A stretch of DNA of 64,000 bases. It comes from Alphaproteobacteria bacterium. GTDB taxonomy: Bacteria; Pseudomonadota; Alphaproteobacteria; Caulobacterales; Parvularculaceae. Shown in pieces: positions 51,826-61,623 of this stretch. The translations under genes were made by a program, and so were the position numbers. The number at the start of each line of letters is the position of its first letter. Positions within the stretch are counted from its first letter, which is position 1. The notes beneath the pieces were generated by a model. It made no database searches. It worked only from the letters and a program-made list of their open reading frames with translations, and was not told the DNA's origin. The DNA lies in assembly GCA_030433215.1 (NCBI GenBank), contig JAUIMC010000015.1:1-64000 (forward strand). The letters run 5' to 3'.

Positions 51826-53160
51826 ATGACGAACGAAACCCAACCCGGACGCAATGACTGGCTTCAGTCTTACTGGATGCCCTTCACGCCGAATAAAGCC
51901 TTCAAGGCGTCCCCGCGCATCTATGAAAGCGCCGAAGGGGTTTATTACAAGACCAGCGACGGACGGACGATCCTCGACAGCTTTTCAGGGCTTTGGTGCT
52001 GCAATCTCGGACACCGCCATCCGAAAATTTCCGAAGCGATCAAGGCCCAGGTAGACGAGCTCGACTATTCGAATTCGTTCAATTTCGGCCACCCCAAAAT
52101 CTTCGAACTCGCCAATGTCCTCGCCGATCAGTTTCCTGGCGATCTAGACCATGTGTTTTTCGTCAATTCCGGCTCGGAAGCGGCGGATACGGCGCTGAAA
52201 CTCGCCATCGCCTATCAGCGCCACAAAGGCGAGGGGACGCGCACCCGCCTTATCGGCCGCGTCAACGGTTATCACGGGGTCGGTTTCGGCGGCATCTCCG
52301 TCGGCGGCATGGTCAATAACCGCAAATATTTCGGCAGTCTGTTGCCCGGCGTCGATCATCTGAGTTTTCCCTACGACCCGGCGACGCAAAGCTTTACGCG
52401 CGGCGAACCCGACGCCGATGTTGAACCTTACATGAGCCAGCTCGAAGAGATCATCGCGCTGCATGACGCTTCGACCATCGCGGCGGTGATGGTTGAGCCC
52501 TTCGCCGGATCGGGCGGGGTTTTCATACCGCCGAAAAATTATTTGAAGCGTCTGCGCGAAGTGACGAAGAAGCACGGCATCTTGTTGATCGTCGACGAAG
52601 TCATCTCCGGCTTCGGCCGCATGGGCGCGCCGAACGCCGCGAGCCATTACGGGGTCGAGCCGGACATCGTGACGGTCGCCAAGGCGATCAACAACGCAGC
52701 CGTGCCCATGGGTGCGGCGATAGTCAGGAAGGAAATCTACGACACCTTCATGGAAGCGATGCCGGCAGGCGTCGAGTTTTTCCACGGCTACACCTATTCC
52801 GGCCATCCGCTGGCGGCGGCGGCGGCGCTCGCGGCGCAGGAGGTCTTCAGGACCGAGGGCGTTTACGAACACGCCCGCGAGCTGGCGCCCTATTTCGAGG
52901 AGGGCGTCCACTCCCTCAAGGGCGAGCCTAACGTCGTGGATATCCGCAATATCGGCCTCGCCGCCGGGATCACGGTTGCGGCGCGGGACGGCGCGCCGGG
53001 GGCCCGGGGCGGGGAGGTGTTTCTCAAGACCTATGAGGAAGGCGTCGCGATCCGCGCCAATGGCGACAATCTCGCCGTCGCGCCGATCCTGACCATGGGG
53101 CGGGCCGAAATCGACCAGACTATTGAGGCCCTCAGAAAGGGCCTGCGGGCGGCGGCCTGA
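51826..53160 (+). CDS. Omega-amino acid (beta-alanine):pyruvate aminotransferase
   Basis: A 444-residue class III PLP aminotransferase. The opening SYWMPFTPNKAFKASPRIYESAEGVYYKTSDGRTILDSFSGLWCCNLGHRHPKI is characteristic of beta-alanine/omega-amino acid:pyruvate enzymes. The cofactor motif is VNSGSEAADTALKLAIAY, the metal-like Asp pocket is LLIVDEVISGFGRMG, and the PLP lysine lies in TVAKAINNAAVPMGAAIV. It differs clearly from the aminotransferase at 39234-40598. In a polyamine route it would remove the amino group of beta-alanine or GABA. Confidence 0.9.
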   Translation: MTNETQPGRNDWLQSYWMPFTPNKAFKASPRIYESAEGVYYKTSDGRTILDSFSGLWCCNLGHRHPKISEAIKAQVDELDYSNSFNFGHPKIFELANVLADQFPGDLDHVFFVNSGSEAADTALKLAIAYQRHKGEGTRTRLIGRVNGYHGVGFGGISVGGMVNNRKYFGSLLPGVDHLSFPYDPATQSFTRGEPDADVEPYMSQLEEIIALHDASTIAAVMVEPFAGSGGVFIPPKNYLKRLREVTKKHGILLIVDEVISGFGRMGAPNAASHYGVEPDIVTVAKAINNAAVPMGAAIVRKEIYDTFMEAMPAGVEFFHGYTYSGHPLAAAAALAAQEVFRTEGVYEHARELAPYFEEGVHSLKGEPNVVDIRNIGLAAGITVAARDGAPGARGGEVFLKTYEEGVAIRANGDNLAVAPILTMGRAEIDQTIEALRKGLRAAA

Positions 53161-53326
53161 AAAAAGCCGCCATTGGGCGCAAGGCTCGGCGCAGGGCTGG
53201 CCAGCCCGGCCCGCTCCCGGGGCTCGCGTTGCCTCTGGCCTCAAAGGCCGTTAGAACCGGCCCGCTCCGGATCAGGGTCATCCGGAAAGGGTTGAAACGA
53301 ACCGGAACAGCGGCAGGGACCAATAC
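53161..53326. other. Intergenic region before yfgM-like gene
   Basis: A 166-base GC-rich gap between the aminotransferase and a GTG-started gene on the same strand. Short inverted pieces (GGCCAGCCCGGCC near 53197-53210) could form a weak hairpin ending the catabolic transcript. No clear promoter boxes found. Confidence 0.3.
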
Positions 53327-54169
53327 GTGGCCAACGAAGACAGCGCGTTAAGAGAAGTAGATGAGGCGCTTGAAGAAGAGCGCCAATGGGCGTTTTTCCG
53401 GGATAACGGGCCGGCGCTGATCGTCGGGGCGGTCCTGCTCGTGGCGGGCGTCGCCGGCTGGCAGGGGTGGTCGCATATGCGCACCCAGGCCGCCGAGGAG
53501 CAGGCGCTTGAATTCGACAACGCTGTCGATCTTCTCGCCCAGGATCCAACGGCGGGCCGCACGGCGCTCGCCGCCGTGGCCGAGGACGGCGGCGGCTATG
53601 GCGCGCTTGCGGCGTTGCGTCAGGCGAACTCCTACGCCGCCGGCGGGGAGCGCCTCAGAGCCATCGAGATTTATCGCGAGATTGCGAATGGCGATGCGCC
53701 GCGCAGGCTTCGCGAATTTGCGCAATTGCGCGCGGCCCTGCTGTCTCTCAATGACGGGCGCGATGCGGTGATGGGCGATCTCGGCGACCTTGCGGAAGGC
53801 GAGGGAGCTTACAGCTATCACGCCCGGGAAATTCTCGGCGTCGCGTCGCTCAACGAAAAAGATTACGAAAGCGCTGTGGTCGCCTTCAACGAATTATCGC
53901 TCGACATGAATGCGCCCGAAGGCGTGCGCGAGCGCGCGACGGAATTCGCCCAGCTCGCTGAAGAAGCAAGAGCAGGCGTGAACATTTTCGGCGAGTTGCG
54001 CCTTGAAGACGTTACGAGCACCCTCGGAGTCGATGACCCCGCCGCGCCGGGAGAAGACGCTGCAACGGCGAACGGGGATGCGCCGGAAGAAGCGTTGGAG
54101 GAGACGGCGGACGCTGTTGAACCGGGCGCCGCCGAAGACGACCATGACGATCACAGTCACGAAGAGTAG
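53327..54169 (+). CDS. YfgM-like periplasmic tetratricopeptide protein
   Basis: A 280-residue protein with one N-terminal membrane anchor (GPALIVGAVLLVAGVAGWQGW) preceded by a cytoplasmic acidic helix (DEALEEERQWAFFRDN), then TPR-like helices (LAAVAEDGGGYGALAALRQANSYAAGG) and an acidic His/Asp-rich tail ending DDHDDHSHEE. This matches YfgM/TPR_21 proteins, partners of the SecYEG translocon and periplasmic chaperones. Start is the GTG at 53327. The order yfgM, bamB, der is conserved in many proteobacteria and supports the call. Confidence 0.82.
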   Translation: MANEDSALREVDEALEEERQWAFFRDNGPALIVGAVLLVAGVAGWQGWSHMRTQAAEEQALEFDNAVDLLAQDPTAGRTALAAVAEDGGGYGALAALRQANSYAAGGERLRAIEIYREIANGDAPRRLREFAQLRAALLSLNDGRDAVMGDLGDLAEGEGAYSYHAREILGVASLNEKDYESAVVAFNELSLDMNAPEGVRERATEFAQLAEEARAGVNIFGELRLEDVTSTLGVDDPAAPGEDAATANGDAPEEALEETADAVEPGAAEDDHDDHSHEE

Positions 54170-54172
54170 ATC

Positions 54173-55570
54173 ATGAAGCTTTCCCCGTTCTGGCGCAGCC
54201 TTGTCGCCGCCTTCGCTTTCGCCTTTCTGGCCGGCTGCGGCTCCAATCCGATCACCAATCTCTTCAGCGGCGACGAAGAAGACGATCCCAATGCGCCCGA
54301 TGAAGAGGACCGGATTTCGATCCTGGCGCTGGAGCGCGATCTGTCTCCCGATCCGCGCTATTCGAGCATGACGGTCGAGACGCCGCCGCCCTACGTCAAT
54401 TCCTCCTGGACGCAGCCGGGCGGCGAAGCGGACCACACGCTGCACCACCTCGCCGCGCCGCTTGAAATGAACACGCTCTGGAAGGCGGATGTGGGCGACG
54501 CCTCGCCCCGCCGCGCGCGGCTGACCTCGCCGCCGATCGTCGTCGACGACCGCGTGTTCGTGATGGACGCCGCCGCAAACATTTCGGCGTTCAACGCCGA
54601 GGACGGCGAACTCGTCTGGCGTACGGAGCTAACGCCTGACATCGACGAGCGCTTCCGCATCCGGGAAATCTTCCGCGGGCCCGACCCGGCGGAAATCGGC
54701 TTTGGCGGCGGCGTCGCCTATGAGCAGGGACGCATCTTCGTCACCTCGGGCTTCGGGTTCGTCGCGGCCCTCGACGCCCAGAGCGGCGAGGAGTTGTGGC
54801 GTATCGAGACCGAAGCGCCGGTCAGAACGCCGCCGACCGCCTATCGCGGCAAGGTCTATCTTTCGACCATCACCAATGAATTCATGGCGCTCAATCAGGA
54901 AACCGGCGCAAGCGAGTGGACCTTCCAGTCCTTCGAGGAAGCCGCGCGTTTCCTGTCTTCAGCGAGCCCGGCGGCCGCAGGCGATCTCGTGGTGGCGCCG
55001 TTCTCCTCCGGCGAACTCGTCGCCTTCATCGCCGACAACGGCCGCTCGGTCTGGGACATGACCTTGTCGCGGGAATCGCGCCTGACGGCGCTGTCGTCGC
55101 TCAACGACATTGCCGGCAGCCCGGTCATCGACCGCGGTCTCGTCTATGTGGTCAGCCATGGCGGGCGGTTTTCCGCCATCGACATCCGGTCCGGCCAGGC
55201 GGTGTGGGAAAAACCCGTGGCGAGCCTGCAAATGCCCTGGGTCGCGGGCGATTTCATCTATCTCGTCACCATTGAGGGCGAGCTTCTCTGCGTGACGCGC
55301 AATGACGGCGGCATTGTCTGGCTGACCCAGCTTCCCCGGTATGAGAAAGAGAAAAAGAAGAAGGGCCGCATCTCCTGGGCGGGTCCAGTCTTCGCCGGCG
55401 ACAGCCTTGTGCTTGTTTCCACCGATGAAGAAATGGTGCGGGTCAATCCGGCGACAGGTGAGATCATCGAGACCAAGGAAATCGACGGCGGCTCGGTCGT
55501 TGCGCCCGTTGTCGCCGGTGAGAAGATCTTTGTCCTGACGGAAAAAGGCAAGCTGATCGCCATCCGCTAA
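54173..55570 (+). CDS. bamB: Outer-membrane assembly lipoprotein BamB
   Basis: A 465-residue beta-propeller lipoprotein of the BAM complex, which inserts barrel proteins into the outer membrane. Lipobox FAFLAGCGSN (lipidated Cys22). Eight PQQ-type blades are recognisable by repeats such as VFVMDAAANISAFNAEDGELVWRTEL, FGFVAALDAQSGEELWRIET and VSHGGRFSAIDIRSGQAVWEKPV. An acidic segment (DEEDDPNAPDEED) follows the lipid anchor. Three bases after yfgM and 28 before der. Confidence 0.9.
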   Translation: MKLSPFWRSLVAAFAFAFLAGCGSNPITNLFSGDEEDDPNAPDEEDRISILALERDLSPDPRYSSMTVETPPPYVNSSWTQPGGEADHTLHHLAAPLEMNTLWKADVGDASPRRARLTSPPIVVDDRVFVMDAAANISAFNAEDGELVWRTELTPDIDERFRIREIFRGPDPAEIGFGGGVAYEQGRIFVTSGFGFVAALDAQSGEELWRIETEAPVRTPPTAYRGKVYLSTITNEFMALNQETGASEWTFQSFEEAARFLSSASPAAAGDLVVAPFSSGELVAFIADNGRSVWDMTLSRESRLTALSSLNDIAGSPVIDRGLVYVVSHGGRFSAIDIRSGQAVWEKPVASLQMPWVAGDFIYLVTIEGELLCVTRNDGGIVWLTQLPRYEKEKKKKGRISWAGPVFAGDSLVLVSTDEEMVRVNPATGEIIETKEIDGGSVVAPVVAGEKIFVLTEKGKLIAIR

Positions 55571-55598
55571 CGCAAGATGGCTTTGCAAGTGAGTTCTG

Positions 55599-56978
55599 AT
55601 GCCGGTGAAAATCGCTCTCGTGGGCCGGCCCAATGTCGGCAAGTCGACGCTGTTCAACCGGCTTGTCGGAAAGCGCCTCGCGCTGGTTGACGACACGCCC
55701 GGCGTCACCCGCGATCGCCGGGAAGGCGAAGCGACGCTGGGCGATCTCTCTTTTACGGTCATCGATACCCCGGGCCTTGAAGAGGCGCCGGAGGCCGCTC
55801 TTGAAGGGCGCATGCGCAAACAGACCGATGCGGCGGTGGCGGAAGCGGCGCTCTGTCTGTTTCTCATCGACGCGCGCGCGGGCGTCACCGCCCTCGACAC
55901 GACCTTCGCCAGCCTCCTGCGCGAAAGCGGCAAGCCGGTCGTCATTCTCGCCAACAAGGCCGAAGGCTCGGCGGGCGAGGCAGGATTTTACGACGCCTAT
56001 TCGCTTGGGCTGGGCGAGCCCATCGCGATATCCGCCGAACATGGCGAAGGCATGGGCGAGCTTTACACCGTATTGGAGCCGTTTCTGGCGGAAGCGGAAG
56101 AAGACGATCTGGAAGCCGACGACGAAGAAGTCGCCTGGGACAATCCTTTAAAGCCTTTGCGGGTTGCGATCATCGGCCGGCCAAACGCCGGCAAGTCGAC
56201 GCTCGTTAACCGCCTGATCGGCGAAGAGCGCCTGCTGACGGGTCCCGAAGCGGGCATCACGCGGGACTCGATTTCCGTCGAATGGACCTGGCGCGGCAAG
56301 GACCGCGACTGGCCGGTGAAACTGTTCGACACGGCGGGTATGCGGCGCAAGTCGCGCGTGCAGTCCAAGTTGGAGAAACTCTCGGTCGCCGACGCCCTGC
56401 GCGCGATCAAGTTCTCGGAGGTGACAGTGCTTCTCCTCGATGCGGAGCACCCCTTCGACAAGCAGGATTTGCAGATCGCCGATCTTGCCTTGCGCGAGGG
56501 GCGCGCACTCGTCATCGGCGTCAACAAATGGGACCTCATTGAAGACAAAGACGCGAAAGTCCGCGAGCTCCGGGAGATGGCGGCGCGCCTTCTGCCCCAG
56601 GCGCCGGGCCTTCCCATCGTCACCCTTTCCGCGCTGACAGGCGGGGGCATACGCCGCCTGATGCCGGCGGTGGTGCAGGTCTATATCGACTGGAACGCGC
56701 GGGTGAAAACGCCGGAGCTCAATGAATGGCTTCACGAAGCGGTGGGGCGTCATGCGCCGCCGGCGGTCTCCGGCCAGCGCATCAAGATCCGCTATATCGC
56801 CCAAACGAAAACACGGCCGCCGACCTTCGTCGCGCAATGCACGCGCGCGGAAGATCTGCCCGCCGCCTATAAGCGCTATCTCATCAACGGCATCCGCGAG
56901 GCCTTCGACATCAAGGCGGTGCCGGTGCGGCTTATTCTGAAAAAGCCGGACAATCCTTATGCGAAGGACAAGTCCTAG
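55599..56978 (+). CDS. der: Ribosome biogenesis GTPase Der (EngA)
   Basis: Double-GTPase needed for 50S ribosome maturation. The 459 residues contain two G domains: [14 protein letters not shown] with [10 protein letters not shown] and DTPGLEE, and [14 protein letters not shown] with [11 protein letters not shown] and NKWDLIED. The C-terminal KH-like domain ends [57 protein letters not shown]. All G1-G5 motifs intact. The stop overlaps that of the convergent SDR gene by four bases. Confidence 0.97.
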   Translation: MPVKIALVGRPNVGKSTLFNRLVGKRLALVDDTPGVTRDRREGEATLGDLSFTVIDTPGLEEAPEAALEGRMRKQTDAAVAEAALCLFLIDARAGVTALDTTFASLLRESGKPVVILANKAEGSAGEAGFYDAYSLGLGEPIAISAEHGEGMGELYTVLEPFLAEAEEDDLEADDEEVAWDNPLKPLRVAIIGRPNAGKSTLVNRLIGEERLLTGPEAGITRDSISVEWTWRGKDRDWPVKLFDTAGMRRKSRVQSKLEKLSVADALRAIKFSEVTVLLLDAEHPFDKQDLQIADLALREGRALVIGVNKWDLIEDKDAKVRELREMAARLLPQAPGLPIVTLSALTGGGIRRLMPAVVQVYIDWNARVKTPELNEWLHEAVGRHAPPAVSGQRIKIRYIAQTKTRPPTFVAQCTRAEDLPAAYKRYLINGIREAFDIKAVPVRLILKKPDNPYAKDKS

Positions 56979-57715
56979 GCGCCGCTCCACTCCTTAAACG
57001 AGATGCGCAAGGGATCGCGCTCTTCGCGCGTCAGCACATGGAACACCAGCGGCAACAGCTCATCCGGAACGGGCAGGGTTTGCGGATCCTCGCCCGGCAT
57101 GGCGAGCTTGCGCATGTCTGTGCGCATGGGGCCGGGGCTGATGAGCGAGACATGCACCTTCGTTTTCGCGGTTTCCTCGGCGTAGGTCCTGAGCAGCATG
57201 TCGAAAGCGGCTTTCGTGACCGCATAGCTTCCCCAGAAGGCTTTCGGCGCTTCGCCGCCGACCCGTGAGGAAAGCCCGACCACCCGCGCATCCGCCGATT
57301 GGCGGAGCATGGGATCGAGGGCGCGCAACAGCCGCCAGTTCGCCGTGACGTTAAGGTCGAGCGTATGGGTCCAGACTTTCGGGTCGATATCGGGCACAGG
57401 CGCCAGTTCGCCGAGACTGCCCGCGTTCAGAACCAGAATGTCGAGCGCGGGAAAGCGGTCTTTCAGCGCGCCGGCGAGCTGTTCGATCCCGTCTCCGGAA
57501 ACGAGGTCCATGGGGATGAGCGAGGCCTTGCCGCCCGCGGCGCGGATTTCGTCGTCGAGTTCCTCGAGCGCGCCGGCGGTTCTCGCCAGCGCCAGCACAT
57601 GGGCCCCGGCTTTCGCCAGTCCTAGCGCGATCGAACGCCCGATGCCGCGCGAGGCGCCGGTGACGAGGGCGGTTTTGCCCGTGAAATCGGGAAAGGCAAG
57701 GTCAGGAGCGGCCAT
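56975..57715 (-). CDS. SDR-family NAD(P)-dependent oxidoreductase
   Basis: A 246-residue classical short-chain dehydrogenase. Motifs: [20 protein letters not shown] (cofactor), [11 protein letters not shown], serine region [11 protein letters not shown], and [18 protein letters not shown] with Y-x-x-x-K. The later [18 protein letters not shown] is typical of YciK-like members. It overlaps the upstream mnmH by 14 bases, so the two are cotranscribed, but a functional link is not obvious. Confidence 0.9.
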   Translation of the reverse strand: MAAPDLAFPDFTGKTALVTGASRGIGRSIALGLAKAGAHVLALARTAGALEELDDEIRAAGGKASLIPMDLVSGDGIEQLAGALKDRFPALDILVLNAGSLGELAPVPDIDPKVWTHTLDLNVTANWRLLRALDPMLRQSADARVVGLSSRVGGEAPKAFWGSYAVTKAAFDMLLRTYAEETAKTKVHVSLISPGPMRTDMRKLAMPGEDPQTLPVPDELLPLVFHVLTREERDPLRISFKEWSGA

Positions 57716-58790
57716 GAATGAGTTCCTTGTTTGCCGGGCTCAATAGGGCGGAAGCGATGTCTTCCGCAACCCGCGCGAATGTCGCGCCGTCGAGGGCCTC
57801 CAGGGAAAACCGGGCGAGGGGCTGTCCCGCGCGCCCGCGCTTGCGGCTGCGGGCATAGGCGGGGTCGTAATGCTCCCGCATCAGCGCTTCGGCGAGGCTG
57901 CGCCAATGGCCGGCCTCCGCCATGGCCCGCCACTCGGCGACCGCTTCCTTGGCATGAAAGGGTCTTAGCCGCTCGATCGCCTCGCCGGCCGCCTTGCCGT
58001 CGGCGATGATGTCTTCATAGGCGGAAAGAAGATAGGGCGCGCGGGTTTGCGGGGCTGCTTCGATGACGATACGCGGCGCCTCGAGCATGGTTCGCCAGAG
58101 CCGTTGGGGAATCTCGCAGCGCCCGATGCGGTTCGATTCCGCTTCAACGAGGATGGGCTCTGACAGGTCGAATCCGCGCAAGCGTTCGAAAATCAGCGTT
58201 TCAAAATGTTTTTGCTCTGGCTGCGGATCATTGGTGAAGCCGCCGAAGACGGAACCGCGATGATTGGCGAAGGCCTCGAGATCGAGGACCTGAACTCCTG
58301 CGGCGCCCGCCGCACGCAGGATGTCCGATTTTGCGGTGCCGGTCTGGCCGTCGATCAGGACCACAGGCAGGGATGCGTCATCGTCCCGAAGCGCTGCAAC
58401 GACAGCCCGCCGCCAGGTCTTGTAGCCGCCTTTGAGAACGCCGCAGCGCCAGCCGACCTGGGCGAGGATCGTCGCCATGGCGTTGGAGCGCATGCCGCCG
58501 CGCCAGCAATAGATCAGCGGGCGAAAACCGTTCGGTTTATCGGCAAGCGCGGTTTCGAGATGGGAGGCGACATTGCGGGCGACATAGGCCGCGCCCATGC
58601 GGCGGGCCTCGAAACGTGATCTCGTCTTGTAGACGGTCCCAACTTCGGCCCGTTCCAAATCGTTCAGTACAGGAAGGTTCAGGGCGCCGGGCAGATGGTC
58701 TTCCGCAAATTCGGATGGGCTGCGCACGTCCAGTATCGCGTCAAAACGGGACAGCGTCTCCGGGCTGATATCGCTGATCTCCTCAGTCAT
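57702..58790 (-). CDS. mnmH: tRNA 2-selenouridine synthase MnmH (SelU)
   Basis: Converts 2-thiouridine at the tRNA wobble position into 2-selenouridine using selenophosphate, via a geranylated intermediate. The 362 residues comprise an N-terminal rhodanese domain with its cysteine in LIYCWRGGMRSNAMA and a C-terminal P-loop domain (VLIDGQTGTAKSDILRAA). LEAFANHRGSVFGG is the typical family block. The start MTEEISDISPE is preferred; the frame is open further upstream without homology. Divergent from selD, whose product supplies the selenophosphate. Confidence 0.94.
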   Translation of the reverse strand: MTEEISDISPETLSRFDAILDVRSPSEFAEDHLPGALNLPVLNDLERAEVGTVYKTRSRFEARRMGAAYVARNVASHLETALADKPNGFRPLIYCWRGGMRSNAMATILAQVGWRCGVLKGGYKTWRRAVVAALRDDDASLPVVLIDGQTGTAKSDILRAAGAAGVQVLDLEAFANHRGSVFGGFTNDPQPEQKHFETLIFERLRGFDLSEPILVEAESNRIGRCEIPQRLWRTMLEAPRIVIEAAPQTRAPYLLSAYEDIIADGKAAGEAIERLRPFHAKEAVAEWRAMAEAGHWRSLAEALMREHYDPAYARSRKRGRAGQPLARFSLEALDGATFARVAEDIASALLSPANKELIHGRS

Positions 58791-58869
58791 GGCTGACCCG
58801 CTAATATGGCTTGCGCAACAAAAATAGAAGTGTACTAGATTTTTATCGACCCCAAGCAAGGAGATTGGA

Positions 58870-59916
58870 ATGTCCGCCGAGCCTCGCCTGACCTCTCTTG
58901 CGCATGGGGGCGGTTGCGGCTGCAAGATCGCGCCGAATGTTTTGCGGGAGATTTTGGGCGATTTGACGGGCGCCGCCGGCCATGAGGCGCTCCTCGTGGA
59001 TGCGGCGACCAGCGACGACGCGGCGGTCTACAAGATTTCCGATGACGCCGCGCTGATCGCGACCACCGACTTTTTCATGCCCATCGTGGACGATCCGTAC
59101 GATTTCGGACGAATCGCGGCGACCAACGCCCTCTCCGACGTGTACGCCATGGGCGGGCGGCCGATTTTCTGCCTCGCCATTACCGGCATGCCGCTGGACA
59201 AGATGGCTGGCGACACCATCAAGCGCATTCTTGAAGGCGGGCGCAGCGTCGCCGAAGCGGCGGGAGCGCCCGTGGCGGGCGGCCACTCCATCGATTCCGC
59301 GGAGCCGATCTATGGCCTCGCCGCCATGGGGCTCGTCCATCCGGACCGCATTCTCAAAAATAACGGGGCGAAGCCGGGCGACGTTCTCATTCTCGGCAAG
59401 CCGCTCGGGGTCGGCATTTTCAGCGCCGCCTTGAAGAAGGGGTTGCTGCCGCCGGAAGGCTATGACGAGATGATCGCCGCGACGACGCTTTTGAATCGTC
59501 CGGGCGCTGATCTCGCCGGGATCGACGGCGTTCACGCCATGACCGACGTCACCGGCTTCGGTCTTCTCGGCCATCTGAGCGAAATCTGCCGCGCGAGCGG
59601 CGTCGCTGCGGCGGTGGATGAAAGCGCCGTGCCGGTGTTCGCCATTGCCCGCGAACTCGCGGCCGGGGGCGTCAAGACCGGCGCCAGCGGGCGCAACTGG
59701 GAAAGCGTGAAGGACCTGGTTGAGGCCCCGCAGGGCTGGGCCGAAGCCTCGCGCGACATGCTTGCCGATCCGCAGACTTCCGGAGGGCTGCTCGTGTCCT
59801 GCACGGCCGACGCGGCCGACGCCGTGCTGGCCGCGTTTCGCGAGCACGGCCACGACGCCGCAACGGTGATTGGCGCCGTGACGCAAGGCGCGCCGAAGAT
59901 CCGGATCGAGACTTAG
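58870..59916 (+). CDS. selD: Selenide, water dikinase SelD
   Basis: Makes selenophosphate from selenide and ATP. The 348-residue protein has its active site HGGGCGCKI with Cys16 (not selenocysteine) and Lys19, followed by DDAAVYKISDDAALIATTDFFMPIVDDPYDFGRIAATNALSDVYAMGG, which holds the Asp cluster binding ATP/Mg. The C-terminal TDVTGFGLLGHLSEICRASG and DPQTSGGLLVSC are conserved. Divergent from mnmH with 79 bases between. No selA, selB or Sec tRNA gene is seen here, so the visible purpose is tRNA modification. Confidence 0.96.
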   Translation: MSAEPRLTSLAHGGGCGCKIAPNVLREILGDLTGAAGHEALLVDAATSDDAAVYKISDDAALIATTDFFMPIVDDPYDFGRIAATNALSDVYAMGGRPIFCLAITGMPLDKMAGDTIKRILEGGRSVAEAAGAPVAGGHSIDSAEPIYGLAAMGLVHPDRILKNNGAKPGDVLILGKPLGVGIFSAALKKGLLPPEGYDEMIAATTLLNRPGADLAGIDGVHAMTDVTGFGLLGHLSEICRASGVAAAVDESAVPVFAIARELAAGGVKTGASGRNWESVKDLVEAPQGWAEASRDMLADPQTSGGLLVSCTADAADAVLAAFREHGHDAATVIGAVTQGAPKIRIET

Positions 59917-59941
59917 AGCGCCGGAGAAGCGCGGGGGGCGG

Positions 59942-61429
59942 CTATGCGAGCGTCCGTTTCAGCGCATCCGCCCAGCCGGCGAGATTGCGCGCGCGCAAGT
60001 CAGGGGCCATGGCCGGCTGGAAGCGCGCATCGAGCCGCCAGCGTTCTGCGATCTCCTCCGTGTCTTGAAAAACGCCCGCCTGGAGCCCCGCGAGATAAGC
60101 CGCGCCGAGCGCCGTCGTTTCGAGAATTTTCGGACGCTCCACGGGCAGGCCCAGAATATCCGCGAGGAACTGCATCAGCCAGTCATTGGCGACCATGCCG
60201 CCGTCGACGCGCAGGGTTTTCGTTTCCGCGCCGTCTTTGGCGATGGCGGTCATGAGGTCCGCTGTCTGGTAGACGACGCTTTCGAGCGCGGCGCGCGCGA
60301 ACTCCGCGCGGCCGGAGGCGCGCGTCAGGCCGGAAATCAGGGCGTGGGCGTTCGGCGCCCAGTGCGGCGCGCCGAGCCCGGTGAAGGCCGGGACCAGATA
60401 AACGCCGTTATTCGTCTCGATGCTTTCCGCGAGCGCCGCAGTTTCGCCTGCGTCCTTGATGATCTGCAATTCGTCGCGCAGCCATTGCACCGCCGCGCCG
60501 GCGATGAAGATCGAGCCTTCGAGGGAATAGGTTGTCTCCCCGCCAAGCCGATAGGCGATGGTGGAAAGCAGCTTGTTGCGGGAGACAAGGGGCGTGTCGC
60601 CGGTATTGATGAGGACGAAACAGCCCGTGCCATAGGTGCTTTTGATGTCGCCGGGCGCGAAACAGGCCTGGCCGAAGGCGGCCGCCTGCTGGTCGCCGGC
60701 GACGCCGCAGATCGGCAGGGCGCGCCCGAAAAATTCCGGGTCCGTGGCGCCGAAATCGGTGGCGCAGTCGCGCACTTCCGGCAGGATATCCCTCGGCACA
60801 CGGAATGTCTCCAAAAGCGCCTCATCCCAGCAATGCTCGTGAATATTGTAGAGCGCGGTGCGGCAGGCGTTGGTCGCGTCGGTTGCGTGGACCTTGCCGC
60901 CGGTCAGCCGCCAGATGAGAAAGGAGTCCACCGTGCCGAAGGCAAGTTCGCCGGTTTCGGCGCGCGCTCTGGCGCCGTCCACATGATCGAGAATCCACGC
61001 CGCTTTTGTCGCGGAGAAATAGGGATCGACGATCAGCCCGGTGCGTGCGGCGACATGGGGCTCCGCGCCTTCCTCGCGCAGCCGGGCGCAAAGATCGCCG
61101 GTGCGCCGGTCCTGCCAGACAATGGCGTTGTAGACGGGCGCGCCCGTCGCGCGATCCCAGACGATGGTCGTTTCGCGCTGATTGGTGACGCCGAAGGCCA
61201 CGACCTCGCCGGATTTTTCAGCCTCCTGGAAAGCCTTGCGCGCGGTTTCCAGCGTCGTCTTCCAGATGTCTTCCGGGTCATGCTCGACCCAGCCGTCCTT
61301 CGGGTAATGCTGGGGAAATTCGGCTTGCGCAGCGGCGACAATCGCGCCCGCGCGGTCGAAGACGATGGCGCGGCTAGACGTCGTGCCCTGATCGATCGCC
61401 AGAATATATGGCGGTTCAAACTGGCTCAT
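59942..61429 (-). CDS. glpK: Glycerol kinase GlpK
   Basis: Phosphorylates glycerol to sn-glycerol 3-phosphate using ATP. A FGGY-family kinase of 495 residues: [40 protein letters not shown] with the glycerol-binding Arg-Glu pair, [13 protein letters not shown], and [14 protein letters not shown]. The C-terminal block is [56 protein letters not shown] lies before the chosen ATG at 61429; 14 extra upstream residues are not family-like. No glpF, glpD or regulator adjoins it. Confidence 0.96.
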   Translation of the reverse strand: MSQFEPPYILAIDQGTTSSRAIVFDRAGAIVAAAQAEFPQHYPKDGWVEHDPEDIWKTTLETARKAFQEAEKSGEVVAFGVTNQRETTIVWDRATGAPVYNAIVWQDRRTGDLCARLREEGAEPHVAARTGLIVDPYFSATKAAWILDHVDGARARAETGELAFGTVDSFLIWRLTGGKVHATDATNACRTALYNIHEHCWDEALLETFRVPRDILPEVRDCATDFGATDPEFFGRALPICGVAGDQQAAAFGQACFAPGDIKSTYGTGCFVLINTGDTPLVSRNKLLSTIAYRLGGETTYSLEGSIFIAGAAVQWLRDELQIIKDAGETAALAESIETNNGVYLVPAFTGLGAPHWAPNAHALISGLTRASGRAEFARAALESVVYQTADLMTAIAKDGAETKTLRVDGGMVANDWLMQFLADILGLPVERPKILETTALGAAYLAGLQAGVFQDTEEIAERWRLDARFQPAMAPDLRARNLAGWADALKRTLA

Positions 61430-61623
61430 GGCTCTCCCTTTGGCGCTTCCGGTCCTGCGCCCGGTCTTCATTGTTTTCCCTCAGTCTACAGCGAGTTGCG
61501 CCCGCGCAGGAACCCCGCCGGAACCTTGTTGGCGCGCTCATACCGCAGGCCCCTGATTTTCCGTTTTCAGGCGCCGGGAACGCTGATAGGCAAAGAGCCG
61601 AAAAATCCGAATGGAGGGCGGAA
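61430..61623. other. Divergent intergenic region between glpK and the metallo-hydrolase gene
   Basis: This 194-base gap should contain promoters for both flanking genes. A ribosome site GGAGGG precedes the hydrolase ATG. No clear operator or promoter boxes were found, and no coding sequence of credible composition. Confidence 0.25.

Noticed and set aside
50302-51843. Long minus-strand frame antisense to the aldehyde dehydrogenase gene
   Set aside because: The sense strand has all catalytic motifs of the enzyme; the antisense product has none.
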